Shown here piece after piece: positions 1 through 6,376 of a stretch of 6,920 nucleotides of DNA. This DNA comes from Candidatus Latescibacterota bacterium (GTDB taxonomy: Bacteria; Krumholzibacteriota; Krumholzibacteriia; WVZY01; JAKEHA01): the NCBI GenBank assembly GCA_022615275.1, contig JAKEHA010000343.1:1-6920 (forward strand), read 5' to 3'. How positions within the stretch are numbered: the first letter of the stretch is position 1; each line of letters begins with the position of its first letter. A program made the translations under genes and the position numbers. A model generated the notes under the pieces. That model was not told the DNA's origin. It saw only the letters and a program-made list of their open reading frames with translations, and ran no database searches.

Positions 1-192
1 GCCCGTCGGCACTTGCATATGCGGTGACGGCGGGCCCTTTGTGTTGCATGTGGAGAATCCAAAACGGGCAGCTCCGTCCAGTCGCTCCACGACAATCGTC
101 GTCCGCAGCGATTCCACTGCGCCTTCGAGGACACGTGGTCTCGCCCCATTTTTTCGATCGTTCTCAACACAAGAATTCGTTATAGAGGGCGC
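1..192. other. Left-edge stretch without a recognised gene
   Basis: Two plus-strand frames run open from the window edge, one to a TGA at 194-196 and one to a TAG at 182-184. The minus strand is also open in this stretch, because stop triplets are scarce there. None of the translations resembles a family I know. It may hold the 3' end of a gene that starts left of the window, or it may be non-coding. I cannot decide from sequence alone and make no gene call. Confidence 0.4.
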
Positions 193-221
193 TTGACAAG
201 CAACCTGTCCCGGCGTAAACT
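193..221 (+). promoter_or_regulatory. Predicted sigma70-type promoter for the exported-protein pair
   Basis: A perfect TTGACA (193-198) is followed after 17 bp by TAAACT (216-221), which matches four of six positions of the -10 consensus. Transcription would start near 228, leaving a leader of about 40-65 nt before the first gene depending on its start codon. Position and spacing fit a promoter for the two genes downstream. No operator-like repeat is visible around it. Confidence 0.5.
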
Positions 222-266
222 TCATTCCAGTCGGGTTGAGCCTTCCCGAAGCCCTCTTTAAGCACA

Positions 267-953
267 GTGTCTTGTCACGTTTGGGGGACGCGCTTGGCGC
301 GGTGGCATTCTGTGCTCGCGATTCTTCTTCCTGTCACCCACTTCCTGGGCGGGGCACGCGCTTGTGCGGCCGAGCGTCCCGGCAAGGCCGTATCCGTCAC
401 CGCAGGTTATCTTAGTGCCTTGGGTGACCACACTACGATCTGGATTGAGCAAGTCCCCTCAACGTTTTCCGGCGATAACATCTTCCTTGGAGTTGGAGCC
501 GAAGGGCCTAGGGTTTGGAACTCCTTCTATCCATTCATCGCCGCAAGGTGGATGTTCAATAACCGGTATGACACAGACCATTTTGCGGCGCACGTCGATA
601 CCAGGGGGTACTTGGCTTGCGCTGGCCTGGGTTACGGCTTAGGAGCGTGGCAGGCATCGCTGCGGCTTCAGGCCGGCATGGGATACTGGTGGGAGGAAGT
701 CGAAGTAGACTATTTGCTCTTCTATGGCGATGCACCTTTCGTAGTGGACAACGATGAGCCCGCGATGTTCCTCCTCGCGTCGCTCGCGTTTCCATTTACG
801 GATCGCCTTAATACGCTGATCAGTTTTGAGTTTGTCGCACGGCCGGAACAGGAATTTGATGGATCGTTTGAGAACGGGAGAAGTTATCAACTGATAACGA
901 ATCGTACTTATGGCACGGTTTCAATCGGGCTCACAATGGGTCTTGGCTCTTGA
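267..953 (+). CDS. Predicted outer-membrane beta-barrel protein, function unknown
   Basis: I do not recognise the family. The N-terminus looks like a cleavable signal peptide: basic residues, a hydrophobic stretch (VLAILLPV) and a likely cleavage site after A-C-A, just before AERPG. The mature part has several segments of alternating hydrophobic and small residues, rich in Gly, Tyr and Trp (for example VSVTAGYLSAL, WQASLRLQAGMGYWW, RTYGTVSIGLTMGLGS). That is the texture of a small outer-membrane barrel of roughly eight strands. The last residue is Ser, not the usual Phe or Trp. The longest frame starts at GTG 267 with no clear ribosome site. TTG 294 has GGGGGA five bases upstream and gives a cleaner signal peptide, so it may be the true start (219 residues). 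The downstream lipoprotein gene follows after 16 nt and is probably co-transcribed. GC content is lower than in ddl or cysS. The barrel call rests on pattern only. Confidence 0.6.
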   Translation: MSCHVWGTRLARWHSVLAILLPVTHFLGGARACAAERPGKAVSVTAGYLSALGDHTTIWIEQVPSTFSGDNIFLGVGAEGPRVWNSFYPFIAARWMFNNRYDTDHFAAHVDTRGYLACAGLGYGLGAWQASLRLQAGMGYWWEEVEVDYLLFYGDAPFVVDNDEPAMFLLASLAFPFTDRLNTLISFEFVARPEQEFDGSFENGRSYQLITNRTYGTVSIGLTMGLGS

Positions 954-969
954 GGAATAGGGCACGCTG

Positions 970-1809
970 ATGGCGATTCACTCTGGACACGTCGCCACGC
1001 CCGGACAGAGATCCTATAGGTTGGACTTGCGTTGGGTAGTCACGATAGCGACGGCAGTAGTGCTGATTGGCCTATGTGCGGTGTTTGGTTGCGAGGACAC
1101 CCCGCCTGGGGAGCCAAGTGACGGTCCCGCGACGGCCGAGCTTCGCTTGTTCTTAGAGATTGACTACGTTGCTGGGCAGCTGCGGGAAACGGAATACTAC
1201 ATAGATCTTTGGCAAGAGGAAGTTCTATGGGGAATTCAGCTGGAATCGTGCGGGTTCATGTACGATCAATCTACTTCTCGCATTGACCTGCAGAAAACGA
1301 CCGATGACGAACTTCAGTGGGGAAGTTCTATTGGCAGAGAAGCTGGAATATTTAACTATACGGATGAGGTCGCCATTCTTAGAGACGTTAGTGAGATATT
1401 GCTCGTCCCTCAGAAGACTGACTCTGAAAACAGGCCCAATTTGTATCTCCTCATTGCGGACCATCTAATTGACAAGACCGAGGCGAGTAGGGATCCTGAT
1501 CGTCCGTCTGACACTTACCGCTTCGACGACAGTGCTCTCCCGCCGGCCGCAGACATTATGGGATTCGTTACATGGCCCCCGGAGAACGAGTTCATGGGTT
1601 GCGACGGGGAAACTTGGGCCGCAAGGTATCAACTGTGGTGGACGTGGGTGCGAGATGCTTCCTCGCTCTCAGTTCCACGACATCCCCAACTAGGAGAGAG
1701 GACGGGAAGCGCGCTGTGCCACTGCCAGCGCGCATGCGCGACTTGTCGAAGATCGACTCGGCCGACCGATCACGCTTTGGCGGAGGTTCTTCTGGGAGGG
1801 CTTCCGTGA
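970..1809 (+). CDS. Predicted lipoprotein of unknown function, anomalous C-terminus
   Basis: I do not recognise the family. A basic segment (around R14-R21) is followed by a hydrophobic stretch and V-F-G-C, a fair lipobox with Cys41 as the lipidated residue. A Pro/Glu/Ser-rich linker follows, then an acidic, aromatic-rich domain (residues about 55-235) with two further cysteines, C94 and C211, that could pair outside the cytoplasm. ATG 970 has AGGAA 12 bases upstream, which is rather far. TTG 1021 would give a more typical 23-residue lipoprotein signal. Residues about 241-279 look unlike the rest: they are Cys/Arg-rich, lie past the GC shift near 1690, and cover a strong hairpin. The true C-terminus may have been replaced or frameshifted. 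The stop overlaps the next gene's GTG start. Being next to the beta-barrel gene, it may work with it at the outer membrane (inference). Confidence 0.6.
   Translation: MAIHSGHVATPGQRSYRLDLRWVVTIATAVVLIGLCAVFGCEDTPPGEPSDGPATAELRLFLEIDYVAGQLRETEYYIDLWQEEVLWGIQLESCGFMYDQSTSRIDLQKTTDDELQWGSSIGREAGIFNYTDEVAILRDVSEILLVPQKTDSENRPNLYLLIADHLIDKTEASRDPDRPSDTYRFDDSALPPAADIMGFVTWPPENEFMGCDGETWAARYQLWWTWVRDASSLSVPRHPQLGERTGSALCHCQRACATCRRSTRPTDHALAEVLLGGLP
1709..1740. repeat. GC-rich inverted repeats at the composition break
   Basis: GCGCGCTG (1709-1716) and CAGCGCGC (1726-1733) form a perfect 8-bp stem around a 9-nt loop. They overlap a perfect 12-bp palindrome, CGCGCATGCGCG (1729-1740). The site lies just after a TAG (1691-1693) in another frame and just after the point where GC rises. 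No T-run follows, so this is not a classical intrinsic terminator. It may be an old gene-end hairpin or a recombination scar. It sits inside the suspect C-terminal part of the upstream reading frame. Confidence 0.5.
1794..1800 (+). promoter_or_regulatory. Ribosome binding site that sets the META-lipoprotein start
   Basis: GGGAGGG lies five bases before GTG 1806. It is the strongest Shine-Dalgarno match in the window. It decides the start within a reading frame that is open for 78 codons further upstream, and the lipoprotein signal peptide begins exactly there. Confidence 0.75.
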
Positions 1810-2291
1810 AGAATCAAGTCGCAACGCCGTACCGGATCGCACTTGTTGTCGCTGTGCTCGCGGTGCTGCTATCGTGTGAGAAAGAGGACGGCGCCGAGAC
1901 GAGCGTCGAGTCAATGTCGCTACAGACCGAGATCACCTCGCCCGTCGGCTTCGTCTGGAAGTGGGAAGGCACGCAGACGCCCGTCGAGCGCATCGTCCCC
2001 GCGGATCCCACCCAGTACACGCTCGAGTTTCTCCCCGACACCACGGTGGTGGCGCAAATCGACTGCAACAGCGGCCACGGCAAGTACGTCATGGACGGGC
2101 CGTCGATCGCGATCGGGCCGCTCGCGACCACGCGCATGGCCTGCCCCCCGGGCTCGCTCGATGCGAAGTTCTTGCAGCACCTCGAAGCGGCTCGCCACCT
2201 CTTCTTTCGTGGCGACACGCTCTTCATGGATTTGTTCGCGGACTCGGGCACGATGAAGTTCTCGCAGATGCCGGAGCCGTCGCAGCAGTGA
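1806..2291 (+). CDS. META-domain (DUF306, HslJ-like) lipoprotein
   Basis: This is a 161-residue predicted lipoprotein. A short basic N-terminus and a hydrophobic core (IALVVAVLAVLLSC) end in a good lipobox, L-L-S-C, with Cys24 as the lipid anchor. Residues about 45-157 match the META/DUF306 pattern seen in E. coli HslJ: a W-containing first strand, then D-C-N-S-G-H-G-K-Y (C87), an L-A-T-T-R-M-A-C motif (C113), and an F-L-x-x-L helix before the final strands. The two conserved cysteines are present. META proteins sit in the cell envelope and are linked to heat and antibiotic stress, but no enzyme activity is established. Start GTG 1806 is chosen from its ribosome site and signal peptide. It overlaps both neighbours by GTGA, which suggests translational coupling with ddl and a shared envelope role (inference). 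Confidence 0.85.
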   Translation: MKNQVATPYRIALVVAVLAVLLSCEKEDGAETSVESMSLQTEITSPVGFVWKWEGTQTPVERIVPADPTQYTLEFLPDTTVVAQIDCNSGHGKYVMDGPSIAIGPLATTRMACPPGSLDAKFLQHLEAARHLFFRGDTLFMDLFADSGTMKFSQMPEPSQQ

Positions 2292-3334
2292 AGCCGCTGG
2301 TCGTCTTGCTCTTGGCCGGCGGCGATTCGCCGGAGCGCGACGTGTCGCTCTCGAGTTCGCGCGGCATTGCCAAGGCGCTGCGCGATGCCGGCCACCGCGT
2401 GCTGGTGGCCGACCCCGCGCAGCCGCGCGTCACTCCCACCGAGTACGACGACGCCATCTTCGACGGTGCCGCCATTGGTGTCGAGCCGCCGCGCGTCGTC
2501 GGCGACGTGACGCAAGCGCGCGCGGCCTTTGTGCGTATGCTGGCCGCGCGCGACGACTGGGACTTCGACCTCGTGTTCAACGGGCTCCACGGCGGCGCGG
2601 GAGAGAATGGAACCCTGCAAGCGGTCCTCGACTATCTCGGGATTCCGTACACCGGAAGCGGTGCCGCGGCCAGCGCGCTCGCGATGGACAAGCAGCGCTC
2701 GAAGATCGTCGCGGCCGCGGCCGGCGTTCCCGTGCCGGAAGGACTGCACATCGAGCGCTCGGCGCTCGCGGCGGGCACGTTGGAGCAGCAGGTGCGCGAG
2801 ACCCTCGGGTTGCCTGTGATCGTCAAGCCGAACGCGCAAGGATCGAGCGTGGGGCTCACACTCGTGCACTCGTTCGCCGAGCTGGACGCGGCGGCGCGCA
2901 AGGCCTTCGGCGCCGACGAGTCGATTCTGATCGAGCGCTACATCGAGGGACGCGAGATCACGCAGGCGATCGTGGAAGGCGCGCCGGACTTACCCTTGCT
3001 CGAGATCAAGCCGAAGTCGGGTCTGTACGACTACGCGCACAAGTACCAAGCGGGCGGCTCCGAGTATCTGGTGCCCGCACCGGTCGACGCGAAGATCGCG
3101 CGTGAAGTATTGGCGTCGTCGAAGCGCGCCTTCGCGGCGCTCGGCCTATCGATCTACACCCGTTTCGACTATCGACTGGACCCGCAAGGCCGCCACTACT
3201 TGCTCGAGGCGAATACGCTGCCGGGCATGACGGCGACGAGCCTGGTTCCGAAGGCGGCCGCCGCGGTCGGGATCTCCTACACAGAGCTGTGCGATCGCAT
3301 CGTGCGGGAGTCACTGGCGCGGTTTCGTTCGTAG
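2288..3334 (+). CDS. ddl: D-alanine--D-alanine ligase
   Basis: This cytoplasmic ATP-grasp enzyme joins two D-alanines for the peptidoglycan stem peptide. The 348-residue length is within the family range. Visible motifs are G-G-x-S-x-E near the N-terminus (E16), H101-G-G-A-G-E-N-G-T-L-Q, the K-P-N-A-Q-G-S-S-V-G loop (K180, S186), E-G-R-E (220-223), and K-Y (Y253). At the C-terminus D294, E307 and N309 (E-A-N-T-L-P-G-M-T) are the magnesium ligands by family knowledge. E16, S186 and Y253 correspond to E. coli DdlB E15, S150 and Y216; the retained Tyr favours D-Ala over D-lactate as second substrate. Asn107 replaces the usual Asp of H-G-x-x-G-E-D-G. The start is GTG 2288, overlapping the META gene stop by GTGA, with GGAG 11 bases upstream; the frame is open further upstream but lacks homology there. 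It does not sit next to mur/fts genes here, so a second ddl elsewhere is possible. Confidence 0.95.
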   Translation: MKPLVVLLLAGGDSPERDVSLSSSRGIAKALRDAGHRVLVADPAQPRVTPTEYDDAIFDGAAIGVEPPRVVGDVTQARAAFVRMLAARDDWDFDLVFNGLHGGAGENGTLQAVLDYLGIPYTGSGAAASALAMDKQRSKIVAAAAGVPVPEGLHIERSALAAGTLEQQVRETLGLPVIVKPNAQGSSVGLTLVHSFAELDAAARKAFGADESILIERYIEGREITQAIVEGAPDLPLLEIKPKSGLYDYAHKYQAGGSEYLVPAPVDAKIAREVLASSKRAFAALGLSIYTRFDYRLDPQGRHYLLEANTLPGMTATSLVPKAAAAVGISYTELCDRIVRESLARFRS

Positions 3335-3365
3335 TTGCCATGCAACGCTGCCCGGCGGACGTCAG

Positions 3366-3469
3366 GGCGAGCACCGAGGGTTTCCGACGCGAACTTCCGC
3401 AGCGCGCCGTGAATTCAGATCAGACGCGCGCGAGGACCTGAGAGCGGAGGAAAGCCCTCGGTGCTCGCC
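3366..3469. terminator. Long imperfect hairpin between convergent genes
   Basis: GGCGAGCACCGAGGG (3366-3380) is perfectly complementary to CCCTCGGTGCTCGCC (3455-3469). The stem continues as TTTCC (3381-3385) with GGAAA (3449-3453) past one bulged G (3454). Further inside, TCCGC (3396-3400) pairs with GCGGA (3444-3448), and GCGCGC (3402-3407) with GCGCGC (3426-3431). On the minus strand the stem begins at the last base of the permease stop codon. Placed between convergent genes, it would form in both transcripts and could act as a shared terminator or RNA stabiliser. Neither side has a T-run, so it is not a standard intrinsic terminator. It could instead be a small palindromic repeat element. 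Confidence 0.55.
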
Positions 3470-4785
3470 TACTTTGGAGCTCGACGCAACCACACGTAGA
3501 CCGGAATCCCCGCCAGCATCAGCAGGAATCCCAGGAGCACCGTCTGCGCGCCCGCGCCGTAGATGGCCCACATCGAGTAGACGAACGCGATCGCCATGGC
3601 GACGCGATCGCGCGGGCGCGTCTTCGGCATCTCGACGCCCGCGCGCCGCAGCAACGCAGGCGCGAGTGAGCAGAACACGTAGGGGATCAGTGTTGCGAGA
3701 GTCGATAGAAGAATCGCGAAGTTGAAAATCGAAACGAGACTGTTCGCACCGGAGTAGTTCAACGCGAGCATGATCGTGACCAGCAATACCGTGGTCGCGA
3801 TCGAGAAGGTGGGCACGCCGCGCGGCGAGAGGGATGCGAAGCGCGCGGGGAAGAGCCCGTCGCGCGCGACCGCGGTCGGGAATTGCCCCGCTACCAATAT
3901 CCATCCGTTGAGCGCGCCGAAGCACGACACCACCGCGCCCAGGCCGACCGCGTAGTAGGCCCACTCGCCCCACATGACGCGCGCGGCGTCCGCGAAGGGC
4001 GCCTGTGACGCGGCCAGCGTTTCGCGCGGGAGGGTGCCCATCAAGACGACCGTGCTCGCGATGTAGACGACCGCGCACACCACGGTTCCCATGACGGTTG
4101 CGCGCGGGATGGTGCGCTCGGGTCGGTCGACCGCTTCGGCGGGAATGGTCGCGGACTCCAAGCCGAGAAACGCCCACAGCGCGAGTGTCGCCGCGGACGA
4201 CACGGCGGCGAACGGACTGACGTCGCCCGCGATCGGGGCGGTGAGACGCGAGAAGTCCGTCCACGCGATTCCGACGAGCGCGATCGCGACCAGCGGCAGG
4301 AGCTTCACGATCGTGGTGACGATCTGCACGAGACTCGCGCTGCGAAGCCCGAGCTCGTTGACGAAGGCGAGCAGCCACACCGCGGCGATGGCGGCCACGC
4401 CGCACAAAACCGGGTTTCCATCGAGTGCGGGGATGAACACCTTGAGGTAGCTCCCGAATGCCACCGCGATGGCGGCCACGCCCGTCCACAAACAGATCCA
4501 GTAGCCCCACGCGATCCAGAAGCCCGCGAAGTCGCCGTAGGCCGCGCGCGTGTAGGCATACGGGCCGCCCGACTTGGGGATCGCGCGCGCGAGCCGGCCG
4601 AACACCAGAGCGAGTGCGACCGCACCGACCGCGGTCAGCACCCAGGCGACGATCGCGTAGATTCCGTACGGCGCCAGCGAAGCGGGCAGCAGGAATACGC
4701 CGGAGCCGACGATGTTGCCGATGACGAGCGCGGTGCACGACCAAATGCCGAGGGTCTTCGCGGGAGTGGACACGGAGGGGAGCAT
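3469..4785 (-). CDS. APC-superfamily amino acid/polyamine antiporter, AdiC-like
   Basis: A 438-residue inner-membrane transporter with about 12 hydrophobic segments, the APC-fold size. It resembles E. coli AdiC (arginine/agmatine antiporter) over its full length: G-N-I-V-G-S-G-V-F-L-L-P (N24, S28) in segment 1, W-A-F-L-G-L-E-S-A (W204, E210) in segment 6, N-G-W-I-L-V-A-G-Q (W295) in segment 8, and D-G-L-F-P after it. These line up with AdiC N22, S26, W202, E208 and W293; Tyr95 matches Y93. The position of AdiC Asn101 is Val here, so the substrate or mechanism may differ. No arginine or ornithine decarboxylase gene is nearby, so arginine/agmatine exchange is not shown. ATG 4785 gives an N-terminus of AdiC length; GTG 4809 (446 residues) is an alternative with no better ribosome site. 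It converges with ddl and diverges from cysS. Confidence 0.85.
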   Translation of the reverse strand: MLPSVSTPAKTLGIWSCTALVIGNIVGSGVFLLPASLAPYGIYAIVAWVLTAVGAVALALVFGRLARAIPKSGGPYAYTRAAYGDFAGFWIAWGYWICLWTGVAAIAVAFGSYLKVFIPALDGNPVLCGVAAIAAVWLLAFVNELGLRSASLVQIVTTIVKLLPLVAIALVGIAWTDFSRLTAPIAGDVSPFAAVSSAATLALWAFLGLESATIPAEAVDRPERTIPRATVMGTVVCAVVYIASTVVLMGTLPRETLAASQAPFADAARVMWGEWAYYAVGLGAVVSCFGALNGWILVAGQFPTAVARDGLFPARFASLSPRGVPTFSIATTVLLVTIMLALNYSGANSLVSIFNFAILLSTLATLIPYVFCSLAPALLRRAGVEMPKTRPRDRVAMAIAFVYSMWAIYGAGAQTVLLGFLLMLAGIPVYVWLRRAPK

Positions 4786-4797
4786 CGTGCGACCCAG

Positions 4798-4827
4798 TAG
4801 ACCACACACGCGCGCGCCTGCTATAGT
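4798..4827 (+). promoter_or_regulatory. Predicted cysS promoter, near-leaderless
   Basis: TATAGT (4822-4827) is a five-of-six match to the -10 consensus. TAGACC (4798-4803), 18 bp upstream, is a four-of-six -35. Transcription would begin around 4833-4835, only a few bases before the cysS ATG at 4838. The bases before that ATG (GCTTTCCCCT) hold no Shine-Dalgarno sequence, which agrees with a leaderless or nearly leaderless mRNA. The 52-bp divergent region must also hold the permease promoter, which I cannot place with confidence. Confidence 0.45.
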
Positions 4828-4837
4828 GCTTTCCCCT

Positions 4838-6271
4838 ATGCCGCTGCGCGTCTACGACACCCTCAAGCAGAAGAAGACCGACTTCGTCCCGATCCATCCG
4901 GGCAAAGTGGGCATGTACGTGTGCGGCATGACGGTCCAGGACAAGCCGCACATGGGCCACATGCTGGCCTTCGTCTCCGGCGACATGATTCGCCGCTATT
5001 TGATGTACCTCGGCTTCGACGTGGTCTACGTCCAGAACTTCACCGACATCGACGACAAGATCATCGACCGCGCAACCAAGGAAGGGGTGGACTACCGGGT
5101 GGTGGTGGAGCGAAATATCGAAGCCTACCACCGCATCGCCCGCGAGGTGAACATCCTCCCCGCGACCCACTATCCCTACGCCACCCACCACATCCCCGAG
5201 ATCATCGCCATGGTGGAGACGCTGATTGCGAAAGGGCACGCCTACGCGGTCGATGGCGACGTGTACTTCCGGGTCCGCACCAAGCCCGACTACGGCAAGC
5301 TCTCCAAGCGCGACATCGACGATTTGATCTCCGGCTCACGCGTGGAAGTCGGAGAGAAGAAAGAAGATCCGTTGGACTTTGCGCTCTGGAAAGCGTCCAA
5401 GCCGGGCGAGCCGGCCTGGGACAGTCCGTGGGGAAAGGGGCGTCCCGGATGGCACATCGAGTGTTCGGCGATGGCGGTCAAGATCCTGGGCGAAACCGTC
5501 GACTTCCACGGCGGGGGCGAAGACCTCATCTTCCCGCACCACGAGAACGAGCTCGCGCAGAGCGAGTGCGCAACCGGCAAGGAGTTCGTCCGCTCCTGGA
5601 TGCACAACGGACTCTTGAACTTGCGCGGCCAGAAGATGTCGAAGTCGACCGGCCACTTCTTCGCCATGGAGGACGTCCTCAAGGAGTTTCGCGGCGGAGT
5701 GGTCCGTTTCTACCTGTTGTCGACCCACTTCCGCTCCCAGATGGAGTTCTCCCGCGAGCGGCTGGAGAACGCGAGGGCCGCCCTCGAGCGGTTGGAAAAC
5801 GCCTGCCGGTCTATGGATGAGAGGCTCGGCCGGCTCGGGTCCGGACCCTCGGTCAGCACGCCCGCCGGCCGCAAGCTGGTCGAAGCCGCCCGGGAGGCCA
5901 AGACCCGCTTCCTCGAGGCCATGGACGACGACTTCAACAGTGCCGGCGCGATCGGTCATCTATTTGATTTAATAAAGACTTACAACGTTCTTCTGGACCA
6001 GGACGAGGCCTCGGTCGCGCAGTCGAGGGAGGGTCTCGAGGCGGTCTGGTCGGCGCTCACGGAATTCGATCGAATCCTCGGCTTGTTCAAGAATGGGTTG
6101 CCGCGCACCCAGGAGGATATCCCCGCGGACGTCCAGAAGTTGGTCGCCGATCGGAATAAGGCCAAGCAAGAGAAGAACTTCCAGCTTGCTGACGAAATCA
6201 GGAGGCAGCTGAACGACCAGGGATTCGTGATACTCGATACCCACTCCGGGTCGACTGTCCGTCGCCGATAG
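4838..6271 (+). CDS. cysS: Cysteinyl-tRNA synthetase
   Basis: This class I aminoacyl-tRNA synthetase charges tRNA-Cys with cysteine using ATP in the cytoplasm. At 477 residues it is slightly longer than E. coli CysS (461). The signature sequence is H38-M-G-H41, a variant of HIGH, inside C-G-M-T-V-Q-D, where most homologues have C-G-P-T-V-Y-D. Zinc ligands are C29, C209 (W-H-I-E-C), H234 and E238 (H-H-E-N-E); C209, H234 and E238 have the same numbers as in E. coli. K266-M-S-K-S270 is intact. The C-terminal anticodon-binding part ends with the typical A-D-E-I-R-R-Q-L and D-T-H-S-G-S-T segments. The frame is open upstream of 4838 but overlaps the permease, and homology begins at M-P-L-R-V-Y-D-T. 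A run of rare, AT-rich codons occurs around residues 375-379. The tRNA operon follows after 213 nt. Confidence 0.97.
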   Translation: MPLRVYDTLKQKKTDFVPIHPGKVGMYVCGMTVQDKPHMGHMLAFVSGDMIRRYLMYLGFDVVYVQNFTDIDDKIIDRATKEGVDYRVVVERNIEAYHRIAREVNILPATHYPYATHHIPEIIAMVETLIAKGHAYAVDGDVYFRVRTKPDYGKLSKRDIDDLISGSRVEVGEKKEDPLDFALWKASKPGEPAWDSPWGKGRPGWHIECSAMAVKILGETVDFHGGGEDLIFPHHENELAQSECATGKEFVRSWMHNGLLNLRGQKMSKSTGHFFAMEDVLKEFRGGVVRFYLLSTHFRSQMEFSRERLENARAALERLENACRSMDERLGRLGSGPSVSTPAGRKLVEAAREAKTRFLEAMDDDFNSAGAIGHLFDLIKTYNVLLDQDEASVAQSREGLEAVWSALTEFDRILGLFKNGLPRTQEDIPADVQKLVADRNKAKQEKNFQLADEIRRQLNDQGFVILDTHSGSTVRRR

Positions 6272-6285
6272 GGCTTCGATTTGCC

Positions 6286-6322
6286 GGCCCGCTGTCGCGG
6301 GTCCGTCGCCCGGCCATCGGGC
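6286..6322 (+). terminator. Paired hairpins after cysS, possible terminator
   Basis: GGCCCGC (6286-6292) pairs with GCGGGTC (6297-6303) around a 4-nt loop, with one G-U pair. A second stem, GCCCG (6308-6312) with CGGGC (6318-6322), follows directly. They lie 14 nt after the cysS stop. No T-run follows, so they may slow or process the transcript but not end it by the standard intrinsic route. Termination before the tRNA promoters is plausible but not shown. Confidence 0.4.
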
Positions 6323-6353
6323 TGTAATCGAGCCAACGACCGGGGCAAGAAAG

Positions 6354-6362
6354 TTATCCACA
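6354..6362 (+). promoter_or_regulatory. Single perfect DnaA-box sequence
   Basis: TTATCCACA is identical to the strongest E. coli DnaA box. It lies 14 bp before the first TTGACA of the tRNA promoters. I see no second box, no AT-rich unwinding region and no dnaA or dnaN, so this is not an origin. One exact 9-mer in a window this size is unlikely but quite possible by chance. A regulatory role at the tRNA promoter is speculation. Confidence 0.35.
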
Positions 6363-6376
6363 TCGGGCTGGGGCGA

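Noticed and set aside
49..57. TGTGGAGAA, one base off a reverse DnaA box
   Set aside because: Single imperfect site with no neighbours. Such near-matches are expected by chance.
1814..2869. A 351-codon minus-strand open frame over the META gene and ddl
   Set aside because: It is antisense to two clear protein families, has no ribosome site, and its product is of low-complexity Arg/Ala/Gly type.
3334..3346. GTTGC-CAT-GCAAC small hairpin at the ddl stop codon
   Set aside because: A 5-bp stem with a 3-nt loop and no T-run is too weak to call a terminator next to the much larger hairpin downstream.
3362..5239. A 625-codon minus-strand open frame, rich in Arg, spanning the permease and the start of cysS
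   Set aside because: It overlaps the permease in another frame and runs antisense into cysS. The Arg/His/Gly-rich product is typical of the wrong frame in GC-rich DNA.
4921..5820. A 299-codon plus-strand open frame inside cysS
   Set aside because: It is a shifted frame of cysS, rich in Arg, His and Pro, with no family resemblance.
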